DNA of 64,000 bases from Toxotes chatareus (taxonomy: Eukaryota > Chordata > Actinopteri > Toxotidae), in assembly GCA_016801885.1 (NCBI GenBank), contig CM028883.1:24718643-24782642 (forward strand), read 5' to 3'. A program made the position numbers and the translations under genes. Of this stretch, positions 63,850 to 64,000 are shown in pieces (within the stretch, counting starts at the first letter, position 1; each line of letters starts with the position of its first letter). The notes beneath the pieces were generated by a model that was given only the letters and a program-made list of their open reading frames with translations, did no database searches and had not been told where the DNA came from.

Positions 63850-64000
63850 AGGGCTGGGCGATATGGACCAAAAGTCATATCCCGATATCTTCAGGCTGAA
63901 TATCGATTTACGATATATATCCCGATATTTTTATCACAAAGTGAGAGCAAATGTTCAGTCAAAGTCAAAGCCAAATATGACATGTCACATGTCACGATTA
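63850..64000. mobile_element. DNA transposon with GGGCTGGGCGATAT end, cut by the window edge
   Basis: The start agggctgggcgatatggacc followed by tcatatcccgatatcttc and atatatcccgatattt matches the terminal region of a very common vertebrate non-autonomous transposon, likely hAT-type. Its other end lies outside. Confidence 0.6.

Larger units (their letters stand above)
45038..64000 (+). other. epha8: epha8 intron 2, cut by the window edge
   Basis: The intron starts at gtaaggttt after exon 2 and no candidate exon 3 is seen before the right edge. Exon 3 of EphA genes is large (roughly 650 nt, cysteine-containing, with a string like TYQVCNV). I did not find that string in the translated frames, so it should lie beyond 64000. 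The intron contains a Tc1 relic, a V-SINE, simple repeats and fish-type MITEs. Confidence 0.75.

Overview
This window is vertebrate, almost certainly teleost fish, nuclear DNA. It has long AT-rich non-coding stretches, very frequent (CA/GT)n and (GA)n tracts, GT-AG introns, and relics of fish-type repeats: a tRNA-Lys-like SINE, a V-SINE, hAT and Tc1 elements, an L1-clade LINE and a Ty3-like solo LTR. No bacterial-style gene, operon, CRISPR array or functional rRNA/tRNA gene is visible. Nearly all open frames of 60-170 codons are chance frames, many running through CA/GT repeats.

One protein-coding gene is supported: the 5' end of an Eph receptor tyrosine kinase on the + strand, best matched to EPHA8. 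Exon 1 (start codon at 19623, donor after 19710) encodes a signal peptide. Exon 2 (44973-45037, 65 nt) encodes the first residues of the ephrin-binding domain, with the EPHA8-like string LLD..TI.GDWGWLTYP.HG. The splice phases fit (1, then 0). Intron 1 is about 25.3 kb and intron 2 runs past the right edge (more than 18.9 kb), so the rest of the receptor lies outside the window. A promoter-like region with paired CCAAT boxes and a long GT tract lies just upstream of exon 1.

Layout. 1-19.2 kb is upstream intergenic DNA: a decayed reverse-transcriptase relic (0.24-1.27 kb), a foldback hAT MITE (2.0-2.2 kb), a solo LTR (6.07-6.58 kb), and a decayed but collinear L1 ORF2 relic (9.9-12.1 kb). 19.2-19.7 kb is the epha8 promoter and exon 1. 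19.7-45.0 kb is intron 1, with an exon-like unit at 22.24-22.34 kb, a tRNA-type SINE relic, an LTR-like relic, a hAT MITE, a TTAA-class MITE, and a fresh-looking SINE with perfect 13-bp target duplications at 42.65-42.87 kb. 45.0-64 kb is intron 2, with a Tc1 relic, a V-SINE and fish-type repeats at the right edge.

No new defence or metabolic system is present. The most testable observations are the exon-like element in intron 1, whose inclusion would create a stop at the first codon of exon 2; an upstream ORF that overlaps the epha8 start; the well-preserved mobile elements; and several non-repetitive intronic blocks that could be cis-regulatory. Repeat names rest on remembered family consensus, not on a database search.
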